Origin: Branchiostoma floridae
Taxonomy: Eukaryota > Chordata > Leptocardii > Amphioxiformes > Branchiostomatidae
Reading direction: 5' to 3'
Assembly (NCBI RefSeq): GCF_000003815.2
Contig: NC_049990.1
Coordinates: forward strand, 3,669,496-3,733,495
DNA length: 64,000 nucleotides
Positions 1 to 12,300 of the stretch are shown one piece after another. The position numbers and the translations under genes were made by a program. The notes under the pieces are model-generated. The model did no database searches and was not told where the DNA came from. It worked only from the letters and a program-made list of their open reading frames with translations. Within the stretch, counting starts at the first letter, position 1, and each line of letters starts with the position of its first letter.

Positions 1-222
1 ACCTGGCTATTGATATGCAATGAGGTCTGTACTGGTGACCACCTTTATATAAGGACGAGTGAGTTGGTACATGAGTCAGAAGGAACAGACTAAAGCACAA
101 AGTTGAGAAGTAGATTTCAAACAGATAAAAAAGTGGTGTAACGAGATTGTTTGCCCACAATCAGATGTTTTCTTTGAAACGGTCTTGAATAACAAACCGC
201 TGCCCTGATCATTCTTACTTGA

Positions 223-230
223 ACACATTC

Positions 231-261
<31 letters not shown>

Positions 262-272
262 GAGAGAGAGAG
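223..272. repeat. AT then GA microsatellite
   Basis: Simple (AT)n followed by (GA)n dinucleotide tract directly beside an interspersed repeat copy. No coding signal. Confidence 0.85.
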
Positions 273-745
273 AAGTTTATTTGCAAGTTCGTGCCCGAGG
301 GCTAATTGCAAGTACATGGTATAAACATAGTAGATATACAAGTGACAGTGAACAATTATAAACAACATTCTACTCTAATACTAGTGTTGGCTATTTCTAA
401 GCAGGTTGGGTTTGACTACCATTCTCTGTGGAGCGTTCAAAAGAACGATTGTGAGGTGCATGGTTCAGGTAACCTGTTCGTGCTACATGTAGGCCCGCGT
501 CGTTCTGATGTGTGAAGGCGCGGTCTTGTTACCCATTTCTATTTTACATGTACGCAGTTTGGGGGCGCGTATACCATTAAGGTTTGGGCGAAGGTATGAG
601 GTTGTTTTCATCTCAAATAGAAGAAGTTTATTTGCAAGTTCGTGCCCGAGGGCTAATTGCAAGTACATGGTATACACATAGTGACAATGGACAGTCATAA
701 ACAATATTCTAATCTAATACTAGTGTTGGCTATTTCAAAACAGGT
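271..745. repeat. Two direct copies of an interspersed repeat (271-406 and 622-745)
   Basis: The two segments share about 120 bp, from GAAGTTTATTTGCAAGTTCG to a shared GTGTTGGCTATTTC, in the same orientation about 350 bp apart. The T-rich start and position suggest the 3' tail of a non-LTR retroelement read on the minus strand. A tail of similar type begins near 6088 (AACTTTATTGCTCGAC). No reverse-transcriptase coding is visible. The small ORFs over these copies have no recognisable protein. Confidence 0.6.
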
Positions 746-1319
746 ATACATACAGGCGTTGGTCAGGTGGTCGTTGTAAAGAGGTCGCTTAATGCTTACG
801 TCAATAGGTAAAATTTTCGGGACCGAGCAAAAACGGTCGTAATAGGTAGGTGGTCGCGAAGAAGAGGTACACGACAACTAGAGAGTCTGGTACTACCCCT
901 GTCACATTATCCACGATCTCCGGGCATATCGATGGAAGATCGGCCATATTTAAGATCGACAGAGGGTTACGCGTATTTTTCACCTGAAAATCGTCCGTGT
1001 CACATTTGAGTCATACTTTGTACCTTGTACAATTGTCGTGCAATAAAGTTATTACTCGGAGGCTCTGGCCATGGCGATTGCCGCAGACTCGTCGTCCAAT
1101 CCATTTTCGCGCAATTTAACAAGGGTATACTAAAAAGTATTTGTTCTGTCCTATTTACTTTCCCCTAAGGCTGTTCTCGTTCCAATTGTTGTCTGTTAAT
1201 ATGAAATAAACCTGCTAAATGAAGTAAAGATATCCTACCTACCCTTGACGCATGTACCCACTGTTACTACTAGTACCGCAGATACAATGTTGATGGCATA
1301 AACATGGGATAAAAATGTA
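746..1319. other. Gene-free stretch
   Basis: No ORF with recognisable similarity, no exon with paired splice sites and no clear repeat structure seen. Confidence 0.5.
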
Positions 1320-1622
1320 CCTCACAATGTTGTCTTTTTGTCACCAAAACTGACAAACCGCTCTGACCATTCCGTCTCTTTGAGGGGTCACTGCGTACTC
1401 TTGTTAATCGGTCAGTGGATATCGCCAATGACCCATTTACAACAAACAACAAAGAAAGACAGATAAATGTGTAACTCATAATGTTGTCTTTTTGTCGACC
1501 GTTCTGACTAGCCCGTCTCTTTGAGCGGTTACTGGCAACTAGACAATTGTCATGTACTCTTGTTAATCGGTCAGTGGATATCGTCAATGCTATGACCCAT
1601 TTGCAGCAAAGAAAGACAGTCA
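1320..1622. repeat. Diverged two-copy tandem duplication of about 155 bp
   Basis: 1320-1460 and 1474-1620 share long blocks: ATGTTGTCTTTTTGTC near the start, CCGTCTCTTTGAG in the middle, and ACTCTTGTTAATCGGTCAGT toward the end, each followed by CAAAGAAAGACAG. The second copy has small insertions. The 117-residue minus-strand ORF across it is repetitive and unrecognised, so I do not call a gene. Confidence 0.75.
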
Positions 1623-1971
1623 TTATTGACTGTCAGACATCTTTTATCCCTATTCAGAGCCTCAACCCGACTCCTGATTACTAAGCACACAAACCGAGAC
1701 TTTCCATAGTCCATACGTTGGTGTCACGCCTTGTCACGTCCAATCCGGTATTGGCTGGAGGGCAACTTAAAGTGGGTGACAGTTAGTTGTGGCTATACTG
1801 CATACTTCTGTATCTGTGCAACCGGTATTCATGCATAACTGTCCTTTGGCGTAACATATACCAGCTTTTGTGTCTGTATCTGTATGGAGGGTATAATTGT
1901 CCCTATTCGGCGTACAGTAACATATCATCTTCTCTGTCTTTATCTGTATAGCCGGTATATTAGTAACTGTC

Positions 1972-2092
1972 TAATCTCCAACCAGATCCACGGTGCGTAA
2001 TGTATAGTATCAAACTTCCCGTTTTAGCCGGCTATACTCCCTGGCCAGCTTTGATACTATCATATGGCACCGTAGGATCTGCTTGGAGATTA
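1972..2092. mobile_element. Palindromic MITE, 9-bp target duplication
   Basis: The ends are TAATCTCCAACCAGATCC and its near-complement. The interior is itself palindromic around TAGCCGGCTATA. It is flanked on both sides by GTAACTGTC (1963-1971 and 2093-2101). A 9-bp target duplication with long terminal inverted repeats fits a Mutator-like (MULE) non-autonomous element. No transposase is present. Confidence 0.8.
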
Positions 2093-2160
2093 GTAACTGT
2101 CCTTTAAACTGAGCGTAACATTCCTGATTTTGTGTCTGTTTCTGTACAGCAGGTATAACT

Positions 2161-2879
2161 TACTCTCCAAGCAGAGGTTAGGCTCCGGCTGTTTTTTTAG
2201 TCGTTTTTCTNNNNNNNNNNNNNNNNNNNNNNNNNNNNNNNNNNNNNNNNNNNNNNNNNNNNNNNNNNNNNNNNNNNNNNNNNNNNNNNNNNNNNNNNNN
2301 NNNNNNNNNNNNNNNNNNNNNNNNNNNNNNNNNNNNNNNNNNNNNNNNNNNNNNNNNNNNNNNNNNNNNNNNNNNNNNNNNNNNNNNNNNNNNNNNNNNN
2401 NNNNNNNNNNNNNNNNNNNNNNNNNNNNNNNNNNNNNNNNNNNNNNNNNNNNNNNNNNNNNNNNNNNNNNNNNNNNNNNNNNNNNNNNNNNNNNNNNNNN
2501 NNNNNNNNNNNNNNNNNNNNNNNNNNNNNNNNNNNNNNNNNNNNNNNNNNNNNNNNNNNNNNNNNNNNNNNNNNNNNNNNNNNNNNNNNNNNNNNNNNNN
2601 NNNNNNNNNNNNNNNNNNNNNNNNNNNNNNNNNNNNNNNNNNNNNNNNNNNNNNNNNNNNNNNNNNNNNNNNNNNNNNNNNNNNNNNNNNNNNNNNNNNN
2701 NNNNNNNNNNNNNNNNNNNNNNNNNNNNNNNNNGCTAAGCTTGATGGCATTTTTGTCTCACTTTCTTTATGCCCGCCAGCCAAACGGACATGGCAAAAAC
2801 AAGACAAAATAGAAAGCGCGACAAAAGTGTCGAAAACACGCCTAAAAGTATCCGGAATCGAACCTCTGCTTGGAGAGTA
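2161..2879. mobile_element. MITE with TACTCTCCAAGCAGAG ends, interior mostly gap
   Basis: The left end TACTCTCCAAGCAGAGGTTA matches the reverse complement of the right end at about 2861-2879. Both flanks carry GGTATAACT (2152-2160 and 2880-2888), a perfect 9-bp target duplication. Positions 2211-2733 are N. The right half (2734-2860) is the reverse complement of much of the neighbouring element at 2998-3183, so the two are the same family. Confidence 0.8.
2211..2733. other. Assembly gap (523 N)
   Basis: Run of N inside a palindromic element. The apparent ORFs through it are artefacts. Confidence 0.99.
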
Positions 2880-2997
2880 GGTATAACTGTCCTTCGGTAT
2901 AACACACCAGCCCTCGTGTCCCTACCTGTACAGCAGTGTTCAAGTTGTACTGTTACATCCAAATGACTTGAAATTTGGCAACTCACACGAATTCATC

Positions 2998-3183
2998 TAC
3001 TCTCCAAACAGAGGTTCGATTCCGGATACTTTTAGGCGTGTTTTCGGCATTTTTGTCGGGCTTTCTATTTTGTCTTGTTTTTGCCATGTCCGTTTGGCTG
3101 GCGGGCATAAAGAAAGTGAGACAAAAATGCCAACTAGAAACTTGTCTAAAAGTATCCGGAGCTGAACCTCTGCTTGGAGAGTA
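2998..3183. mobile_element. Palindromic MITE, same family as 2161-2879
   Basis: The terminal inverted repeats TACTCTCCAAACAGAGGTT and AACCTCTGCTTGGAGAGTA are visible. The flanks GAATTCATC and CAGTTCATC agree at 7 of 9 positions, consistent with an aged 9-bp target duplication. Confidence 0.75.
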
Positions 3184-3502
3184 CAGTTCATCTGCTTGAA
3201 GATACTAAACGTTTTTCATTGGGATATAACAAAATAATAAAAAAAGTAGGAAAACTGGGCAAGAGAGACAAGAGGGGTTTTCACTGTTTTCATTTTTTGT
3301 CAACATTTGAAAGCGCATACAAGAGAAGAGGGCAAGGAAAGGGGATGTGTCAAGCTACAATCCCCTTTAATTTCCTTCTTCTCCTGTGTGTACTTTGAAA
3401 TGTTGACCAAACAAATGAATATGCCAAACTTTTTTGCCGATTCTCGGGGCTACCGCAGCAGCTGCCCCCGTGTAAACACAGGTCGGGGTCGGTACCTCCT
3501 CT

Positions 3503-3842
3503 TAATCTCCAAGCAGATCTTGCGGTGGCATAAGATAGTATCCTAAGGTGGGGAAGGAGTTTAGCCGGCGGATGAGTTTCATTCGCAGATCGCCGTGGTC
3601 AGTTACTCCTTTTGCCGGCTAAACTCCTTCCCAAGCTTATATAGTAGAGTAGATTCATCCCTCAAGCTACCGACATCTTGCCACTGAAGTCACGGCCCCT
3701 CAGAGCCGCATAGTTCAAGTTTTGAACTTTTATTCAGCCTGTCGGCCAAACTTGTTTCCCCTATGTACAGCTTCTTCAGTTGCTAGAGGCTAAATGCTTA
3801 TCATACTATCTTAAGCCACCGCAAGATGTGCTTTGAGATTTA
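3503..3842. mobile_element. Long-hairpin MITE, TAATCTCCAAGCAGATC family
   Basis: The left arm (ATCTCCAAGCAGATCTTGCG, then GGCATAAGATAGTAT) is mirrored by the right arm at about 3797-3842. An inner palindrome GGGAAGGAGTTTAGCCGGC recurs inverted at about 3613-3636. Flanks ACCTCCTCT and ATCTCCTCC look like an aged 9-bp target duplication. Confidence 0.7.
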
Positions 3843-6800
3843 TCTCCTCCGTGCCGACGCCCTTCTGAAGGAAAGCGTGATGAATCGACGTCTTGGGGGG
3901 ACGTGGAGGTCGTTGCCATGGAAACCGAGGCGTCCGCCCGAGCACCCCTGGCCGTCTCACGAAAAACATCAAAATGACCACTTGTGTGTAAAAACTGGCC
4001 GGCTACCAAAACACACACCCGGCATAGCTCAGATTGTAGGACGTCATCCCTACGAGCGCCTTTAAGGAAGCCGTCCCGTCTTAAGGACGTCCAGACATCT
4101 AGGAGGAGCAGCAGGCATCAGACGTGCCAAGAACGTCTTAAGCGGATTAGGAGGTAAGATTTAAGAAGTTCTGTTTTAGAGCGTGTGTCAATCTATCATC
4201 AAAGCTGGGAATACGTTTAGAAAAGTCCGTTTGAGTTGCGTATTAATTTGGAATGGGGGGTGTTGGGAAAGTTTGGGAGGAAATGGATGATATTTTGCTT
4301 TGACTTTTACTGTGTAGCATGGTCATCAAACAGAAAAAAAAAAACTATTTTTTCCGGTCGCAAACGTTACCTTCACCCACAAAAAATGCAACTGCGAAAC
4401 TTGTACGAACTTGAACGTACGCAATCGTGTGACCGCTGCCTGACATCAAGGACTATACAACTTTGTGACCCATACTTGTACTGCAAGTTATCAACTTGCG
4501 TATCAAATATATGAAGGCCACAAAGGTAGGTCGAAGAATCTACATATGTTCAGATCGAGTCATCGTCGAATACAGTACTTCAACTATTCCTCTGCATCCA
4601 TCCATAAATCATAATTGCGTGCGTGGATACTGAGAGCAATGATCAGTTGTCTCTGGAATGGCGATTGCACTTCCTGAGCTTTTACATGAACTGGCGTTTT
4701 GCAACTGGAATTGCTCACACTCTCTTCGGCAAACTTTTTAGGATCGTAGGACATCTTTTCGATATTTTCTCTCTCTCTGATGTTGAAATCAAATAATTAC
4801 TACTTTTTGGTACTTCCCTTTTCAACTATTCCACAAACTGTTTGATTATGTCTTCAACTCAGAACTTCATTGTGCAAACTGGCCGTTTCTAACCATGTTT
4901 TTTTCCGTGCCCTATATTTCCGGGGAGGGGGGGGGGGGGGGGGTACCAGGACATGCGCTTCCACCAGTCAATACACTAGTATACCATATGCACAGATTTA
5001 CTGCATCTTGTCAATCATATGTTATTCTTATTTTCTTTTAATAGCGGCACCGATATAAGTTGTCTTAACTTGAGTGGGCCACTACTTGTCTGTTATTTTG
5101 CCTTTATGTGTTTGTTCAATAAAGGCAATTTTAAAAATCTGGAATTTCTAAAGAGTTAAACGAATTCAAACAACATCAGACAGACAGAAAATCCTCACTA
5201 TTGCGTGGATCTTGCAATGTGTTTTCCCCATCGACGCGCGCAGTAGAAAACAGCACTGGTTGAAAGATGTTCGAAAACAAGCATGCTGAATGTTAACATC
5301 TGTTGAGACATTGTATGTAATCGGTACAATCTGGCTATGGGGGAACCTTTGAGAAAGCGGCGTAAACTTAAAAGGATGCAAAAACGCCACAGTATTCTGA
5401 CAAAGTGGTTTTCTTAGCATCATGGCCAAAAGGACTAAAGAGGGGTTGAACAAACAAACTTTGAAGGAATACCAATGACAACAGCAGCTTGCTTTGTCGG
5501 TCTTACAAGGGCCTCTTTTCACTCGCTGGAGGCCGTTGATCAACAGCGACTGTTTAGGACCAAAATTTGGATCTATGATGTATGGAAAATCATGACTTGA
5601 ACACGTGGATTTGAAAGAGAACAAAACGCACAAAATATCTATTTTATCAATGTCTACTACAAAAATACATATTTATCAATTAGCTTCGAATTCGTTGGGG
5701 CTGGTGATGATGATTTTGCTCAACAGTTGCTGGACGTGGTTTTCCGTTCAACCCCACAAACTTGGCACAATACCAACGCAGTGATACCCATTTAGTTCAC
5801 ACAGTCAAAGATCTTCGACTGCATTTGCTGACGGCCAAAAGGTCTCCTGATTTTAAACTTGACAGAAGAGGGCACGTTTTTCACCTGAGTATCTGTTTAT
5901 CCAAGGGGACTGGCATGGCGACCTTCCAACTCTCGGCTCTCGGCGATTTGGAAACTGCGGACACTCTTTGGATCAATAAACTTTCGGCCGAAGACCCTTG
6001 GTTGTTTGTCTTGTGGACGAGAGACTTGGTATTCAAGCTATTCGAGACTAGCGCCTGTAGTTTGAATCTGAGGAATGAGAACATAGATAGAACTTTATTG
6101 CTCGACATTTGTACATGGTACAAAGTATGGCAACGACTGTTATACAAAGTACAAAATAGGTGTGGAGAATAAGACTTGATGTCCTAATTAACGTAACAAG
6201 AAGGGCTGACACATTAGTCTTTGATATAGTGTTACAATCGAGTTGGGCTATACATGAACATATGCGCATCACACTTTGCATGTATCTGGCATTTTAGTCA
6301 TTCAGCTCGAGCCTAACGCCTTAAAGTTGAATTTTAGAAATGGCTCGACGCTTATCTAAAATGTCATCTGGAAGTGGAGTCAGTTGATGCTCTGTTGATA
6401 GTTTTGGTTTGTTGTCAGAAGCCTTAAGATCTGGGGATACGTGCTCAGAGACACGTCAACTTTCGGATAGACCCAATTCTTCTTTTCCCAAGAGCACAAA
6501 CTGGCAGGGAAACAAGGCAACGGTCGGGAGAATGTTCCCGTGTGTTTCTGTGGGTCCGAATTCTTTCCCAAGATTCTCTCACCAGCGTTTTGAATCATTG
6601 CTTCTTTTCTTTCATTTCCTTTCCTTTCCCTTTCTTTCTAAAGTATACAACCTTATACAAAGTTGGATGAATGGATGGGTGAACCGATTGATAGAGAGGT
6701 AAATGGATAGATGGACAAATAGATGGATGAATGGATTGATATAGATAGATATGTGTATGAGAGAGAGATAGGTAGATACACAGATTACATACATGTATAC

Positions 6801-8364
6801 ATAGTAACAAAAAACACCAAAAAGAGTTTTCTATCTGCTTCCTCCTTTTCGCTGGGTCTCTTGCACCAGAATTGGCTAGTTAGATTGATGGCAAACATGA
6901 CATAAGGCTGGTTCTGCCAATCGTAGCGAAAGGGCACCAGGACTCAAGTTGACCGCGCATCACGCCACACTGTACCAAGGCCAAGTGTACATCCATACAC
7001 GGTCAACTGCACGTACACGACTGACCTGGGCTGACCTGGGTGAGGGGTCAATGCTGGCCTGAATGTCAAATACTTAGGAAAAGGTTAGATGTTTTGTGAG
7101 ATTTCTTTAGATGTTTGCTCAGTCGAAAATTCCCCACACGCGCGAGAGATACTGCCTTGACTTCTGCGTGAACTCAACCGTCACAGTTCAGTGTCGTGTT
7201 CAGGGTGATGCCCAGCATTCATTGCGGTAAACACTGATGTTTCGACTAGCATTTAGTTTAGTGGGCAATGAGCAGTGTCTATACCCCTAGATTTCTTTTG
7301 GGCGTCGCGCCCTTCATTTGTGCACGTCTACACGTAACCATTAATCAACTCATTCATTCATTCATATTAGTACTACTCCTCACATATACTTAAGATAGGA
7401 TAGAAGAGCTCACTTCACCCATAGTGTTGTTGGGGTATAAAAAATACCACACTGTAGTGTCTATGTGTGAAAGTTACGATACAGTTAGAAGATTCCTCGC
7501 GTCCTCCTAACATTTCGAAGGATGAATTCTTTAGCAGGGCCTTAAGAACTGACATTGCCCTCCCAGATTCCACATAAAGACATATCCTGTCACGCCCAAA
7601 TCTTTATCTGCTTAAGATGGCTCAGAGAATTTCCGTCTTTCTGACAGGCCACTAAGCTCGGGAGGAGTATCTTCTATTGAGCTTCAATATTTAAGCAGAT
7701 GTTGATTGGGTAGGTGATTAGTTGTCAATATTTGTTCATCATCATCATCATGGCAGGGTATTGTCGCTCTCTCTGAGGAACCCTTCCCCTAACTACTCCA
7801 GACTCCTCTGCATCTTGCAGTCTGTGGCCAGGTGGGACCTAGGTGTGTACATATATATATATTTGTTCATTATTGTCTTTTTGGTGCACAGCTGACATAA
7901 AACGGACGTTTATATCAACGGACGAGCTGCTAAAAATCGCCCGAAGCCCTAGCGATCGCCAGGACATCGCCCATACAAAAAAACGCCCGATTGGAGCTTG
8001 CCAACACGTCGGTCGAGCTCAGCTCTTAATTTGAGACGAGGCTTAAAAAAGACATTGCCAGAGGACTATACAGCCCGAGAAGATTTAGTTTCTTGACGAG
8101 TAGCCCTATTGTGGTATCCTATTCTAGCTCCGGCTCGCCCCTCTGATAGATTCTCCACAGCAAGTAACTGGAAGCGAATAGAAAATAGAAAGGGATATAT
8201 ACCAAAGTACGCCAGAGTAATCATTCTGGTAAATCATTCACTTCATTTGCCAAATGTTTATGACAGATTCTTTTTGTATTTTGCTTTTGGACAGACGAGG
8301 ACAATGTGTCACTGCGCTCACGTTAGTAACTTATATTAACAGTGCCACATACCCGGTACAGACA
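3843..8364. other. Long gene-free stretch with simple repeats
   Basis: I find no exon with recognisable protein similarity here. It holds a 17-G homopolymer (4927-4943), a possible polyadenylation signal AATAAA near 5120 with no identifiable gene before it, a retroelement-like tail near 6080-6180, a CT-rich tract (6600-6640), a GATG/GATA microsatellite (6664-6780) and a CATCAT run near 7740. The 155-residue minus ORF at 5166-5633 and the 136-residue plus ORF at 5762-6172 have no recognisable family and no supporting gene structure. Confidence 0.5.
6664..6780. repeat. GATG/GATA tetranucleotide microsatellite
   Basis: Imperfect repeats of GATG, GATA and related 4-mers. The overlapping ORFs are low-complexity shadows. 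Confidence 0.85.
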
Positions 8365-8690
8365 GAAGGTAAAGGTAGACTTTGCTTTCACCACACCACC
8401 ATCTCCAACTGAAGTCAGGTACCCATTTTTACACCTTTGTGAAATGAGAAAGGCCGTGTAAGATAGATTGAGACAGTGCTGTTCTATATTTCTTTGAACC
8501 TTAATCTCTTCATGAGAAGCTCAAATCGGCCCGCAGGCCGCTTTTCATTGAGGTCATGAGGGAGCCTAGGTAAGGTTCAGATAAAATATAACAGAGATAC
8601 AGATTACATTCGGTCTTGATAAATCTATCAACACATATCACTACACATACATAGTACAAGGCATACAGTAGGGCGAAAAGTTCAGTTTCC
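8365..8690 (-). repeat. SINE- or LINE-derived fragments
   Basis: Read on the minus strand, 8380-8440 contains GGTGTAAAAATGGGTACC, a block common in marine deuterostome SINEs (from general knowledge). 8510-8690 holds a GC-rich hairpin (CGGCCCGCAGGCCG) near CTTCATGAGAAGCTC, typical of a non-LTR 3' tail. The 125-residue minus ORF 8510-8887 overlaps this and is not recognised as a protein. Confidence 0.4.
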
Positions 8691-9383
8691 ATATTCCGTG
8701 TCCGTTCGTTTTGGTAACGTCTGCCAACATCATCGCGGGGATCTGCTGACCTCCCGAAGTGATCTTGTGCGACCTTCCAACAAGCCGCTGTGTTCTTTTG
8801 CCTTCGGTCGTTCTTTGAACGCGAGTTGTGAAGTTTTCCAGACCGCGTGTGGAGAATCGCGGCTGTGGATGTTTCCCAGAACGACATGGAAGTTTTGAAA
8901 ACAGAAAAATAGAACGAATTAGTTCATACCTATATTAGTGACAAACCGATAATAAACAACTATGTGGTGTAAAGACAAAAGAAATAAGCCCAGGGTTAAG
9001 GCTTAACAGCCTTGTTTTGCGGTGAATCTAAAGTAGATAAAAAACCTCAATGAACTAGCACCAGTCAAACATCATTGGAAGTTGCAATGAAGAAAATTCG
9101 TACTTTAATTCTTGTTCCAAACAGCAGTTACTCAAACAAGTGGATATGATTTTTGAAAATGGTCAATGGCGAAAGACAGTGAATGCTACCTGGAACATCT
9201 GACCGTTTCCAAAATCACATCAAAGTGCTTGAGTAACTGCTAGTTGGCGTATCTTATTACCTAAATGTCTAGCCTTTTTCGAGGTTTCATTCTTGTTGTT
9301 GCCGTTGTCATTTGCAGATATAGAAGAGCAGCAACACGTCGTGATCAGGTTGTGGAGTGGCGGAGTTGTTGAACAGAGGCAAG

Positions 9384-12300
9384 ATGAAATTGTGCCCTGT
9401 AATTGGTCTGGTGTTCCTGTCAACACTACACACAGGTAAGGTTTGCCGTGGAAGGGTGTGTGTGGGGTATGTGTGTTTTGTGTGTGTGGGGTGTGGGGTG
9501 GGGGGATGGAGGGGTGTTTACTGTGGCTAAAAATGATCCCCTGGCTATACACCTGAATTATGTTGCTATGGCTATGGGGTAGACATTGTTACTTACGTAC
9601 TGGTTACTTGCTAAGGTGTCCTCAACTGTACGTCAAGCTGTCTGCGTCAAGGTTTCGTCGTCTTTGACTATCCTACGCCACCCCTGGAGTCCTGAGTCAG
9701 TTCATCCAGATCCTTCAGCTTTATTTTGTATTGTTGATTCCCATGGACAGATTAGCATACTCAAGAACACAGTTTAGCTTAAACCAATTTGTTTATTTGT
9801 TTATTTATTTATTTTCTGGATCTTCTTCTTGGCTTGATCCACGTGCTCTTAATATGATAACGTACATTTATTAAAATTCTAGATCTCTGACTCTGTCCGC
9901 ACAGCCACATGGGCCTATCGGTCGGAGGAACGGTTACTGGACGCCCTTTTGTCCGGTCTGCACAGAGACGTGATTCCCATGGTGGATAACAGGACCGCAG
10001 TGGTGGTGGACGTCTCTATGACTGTAGCCAGCATTCTGGCAGTGGTACGTAAAGCTCCTGGCTTCCCGACCTTCTCAAGACCTACCTACCTACCTACCTA
10101 TCTAGCTAGTCCCTTGACCTCTAGGTCGTTGGGGGGGGGGGGGGGGGGGGGGGACAAGGTAGCCATGAAGATAGAGTTGTCTCCAGTTTGTCTCTCAAGA
10201 CCATGCTTGGGAGTTAGTCGTGATCAAGGTTGAGAGTTGGTCGTCAAGGTTGCCTACTAGTCTTTAAAGTCGTCTGATAGCTGAACGATCTGACTACTAG
10301 TGAAAAGTGAATCTGAAACGAACGCGAAAATGGAACTAGAATGTGAGGAATTCCTGTACTCAAAACTTTGGGAAGTGGCCGAGAGCAAAGTATCGGAATG
10401 TTTGTCATTGGCACTATCGGCTGCTTTGATTATGCTTTTCATATGGCGTCATTTGTGACACGTTGAAGTACAAGGCAGGTCTGTTAAGTAAGGGCATACA
10501 GCGAAGTCATAAAGTTTCTCAGAAACGTTTTTTTTTCACTTCGAACGCTGAATATGCATCTTTCTGTTTGTTTAGGATGACAAGAACCAAGAACTGAAGA
10601 CGTTGAGCTGGCTGCAAATGGTGAGTTTATTCTCTTGCATGTAAATAAGATAAAACCAATATGTCAGCTGTGTATACTGATATTCAATACGTTACACAAA
10701 CAATGAGTTAAATGTGTCAGATAGCCTGTGATGCCCGCCGTCCCGGTCCCATGCTATGTTTTACCATGCTCTAATGATTGATGTTTGTGTGGAGTTGGAA
10801 TAACTGCCGTCTCAGAAGAAATCTGTAACGTCCCCAGTCACGGTTTCATGTTGTTTCCCCCTTCTCTTATGCCGCATGTCTTTGCAGAATTGGAAGGACT
10901 ACGTACCGTTTCGAATAGAATTTGTAGCTTCCCCCGTCACGGTTCATGTTGTTCCCTCCTTCTCTTATGCCTCATGTCTTTGCAGAATTGGAAGGACTAC
11001 GTGCCGTTTCAGATAGCATCTGTAGCTTCCCCCGTCACGGTTTATGTTGTTTCTCCCTTCTCTTATACCTCATGTCTTTGTAGAGTTGGAAGGAATGCTG
11101 TCTCAGGTGGAATCTGTAGCTTACTCCGTCACGATTTCATGTTGCCCCCCCCCCTTCTCTTATGCCTCATGTCCTTGCAGAGTTGGAAGGACTGCTGTCT
11201 CAGGTGGAATCTGTAGCTTCCCCCGTCACGGTTTCATGTTGTGTTCCCCCCTTCTCGTATGCCTCATATCTTTGCAGAATTGGAAGGACTGCGTGCCGTT
11301 TCAGATAGCATCTGTAGCTTCCCCCGTCACGGTTTATGTTGTTCCCCCCTTTTCGTATGCCTCATGTCTTTGCAGAATTGGAAGATAGAATCTGTAGCTT
11401 CCCCCGTCACGGTTTCATGCTGTGTTTCCCCTGCTCTATTGCCTCATATCTTTGCAGAGTTGGAAAGACTACCGTCTGAGGTGGAATCCGGGGCAGTACG
11501 ACAACATCAGGAAGATCAACATCCCGTCTGACCAGCTGTGGAGACCGGACCTGCTGCCATACAACTCGTGAGTCAAGTTTGCAAAAGAAAGAACAATGGT
11601 GTTAAAAATTTTAAGTCATACTTTAGAGAAAGATAATTTTCTCCTCCTACTGTCAAACGGACGCATTTTTGTATGTCTAGATCTATTTCTCTTTTACCGG
11701 TACTTCCATGGCTATTGCTCCAACGATCTCACACTACTTGTCCCTCCACTGAAAGCCTTTCAGCGCAACACTAGGTTTTCTTCAAACTCACATAATTATA
11801 TAGTACTGTTCAATCGCCAGTTTCCAAGTCCTTCTAGAGCAAGAGTTTCTTTCCCCGGACAGTCAAATAATAAAAATATCTTGACCTCAACTGTTTACCT
11901 CCTGTCTACAACTTATCAGCTACTCAAAACAAATGTTCACCGCTATCTCCGAGTACAACGAGTTTCCAACTTCTTAGTTCATTGCCTTGAAGTGGTCTAA
12001 TGACCTTGCTCTGAACAATCCCGTTAAAAAATGTAAACAGATCTCAGTACTTGAACTTGAAAAAGTTATCAGAAAAGCTCACGTCTTTATGTTCCTTCCC
12101 TCCCAAACTAGGCGCACCCTTGACAGCGGTCTTGACCTGACGGTAGATGCGATCGTGAGCTCGGACGGCGAAGTGACGTTCATCCCGAAGTGGCTGACGC
12201 AGACCTCGTGCGCGTTTGACGCCACCTACTACCCCTTCGACGAGCAGACGTGCGACCTGAAAGTGGGGTCATGGACCCACCATAACCGGGAAATAGACCT

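Larger units (their letters stand above)
1740..2950. repeat. Roughly 70-bp minisatellite interrupted by two MITEs and a gap
   Basis: Degenerate units built from TGTCTGTATCTGTA, GGTATAACTGTCC and GGCGTAACAT recur at about 1790-1970, 2101-2160 and 2880-2950. The array is split by inverted-repeat elements at 1972-2092 and 2161-2879, each flanked by a 9-bp direct repeat taken from the minisatellite itself. Confidence 0.7.

Noticed and set aside
2130-2807. Two ORFs of about 200 residues
   Set aside because: They exist only because N runs are read as open.
5166-5633. 155-residue minus ORF
   Set aside because: No recognisable motif, no splice or promoter context; composition looks like chance.
10785-11531. 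Long plus-strand ORFs of 96-143 residues
   Set aside because: They run through the decoy-acceptor array; only the 11458-11567 exon has receptor homology and correct phase.
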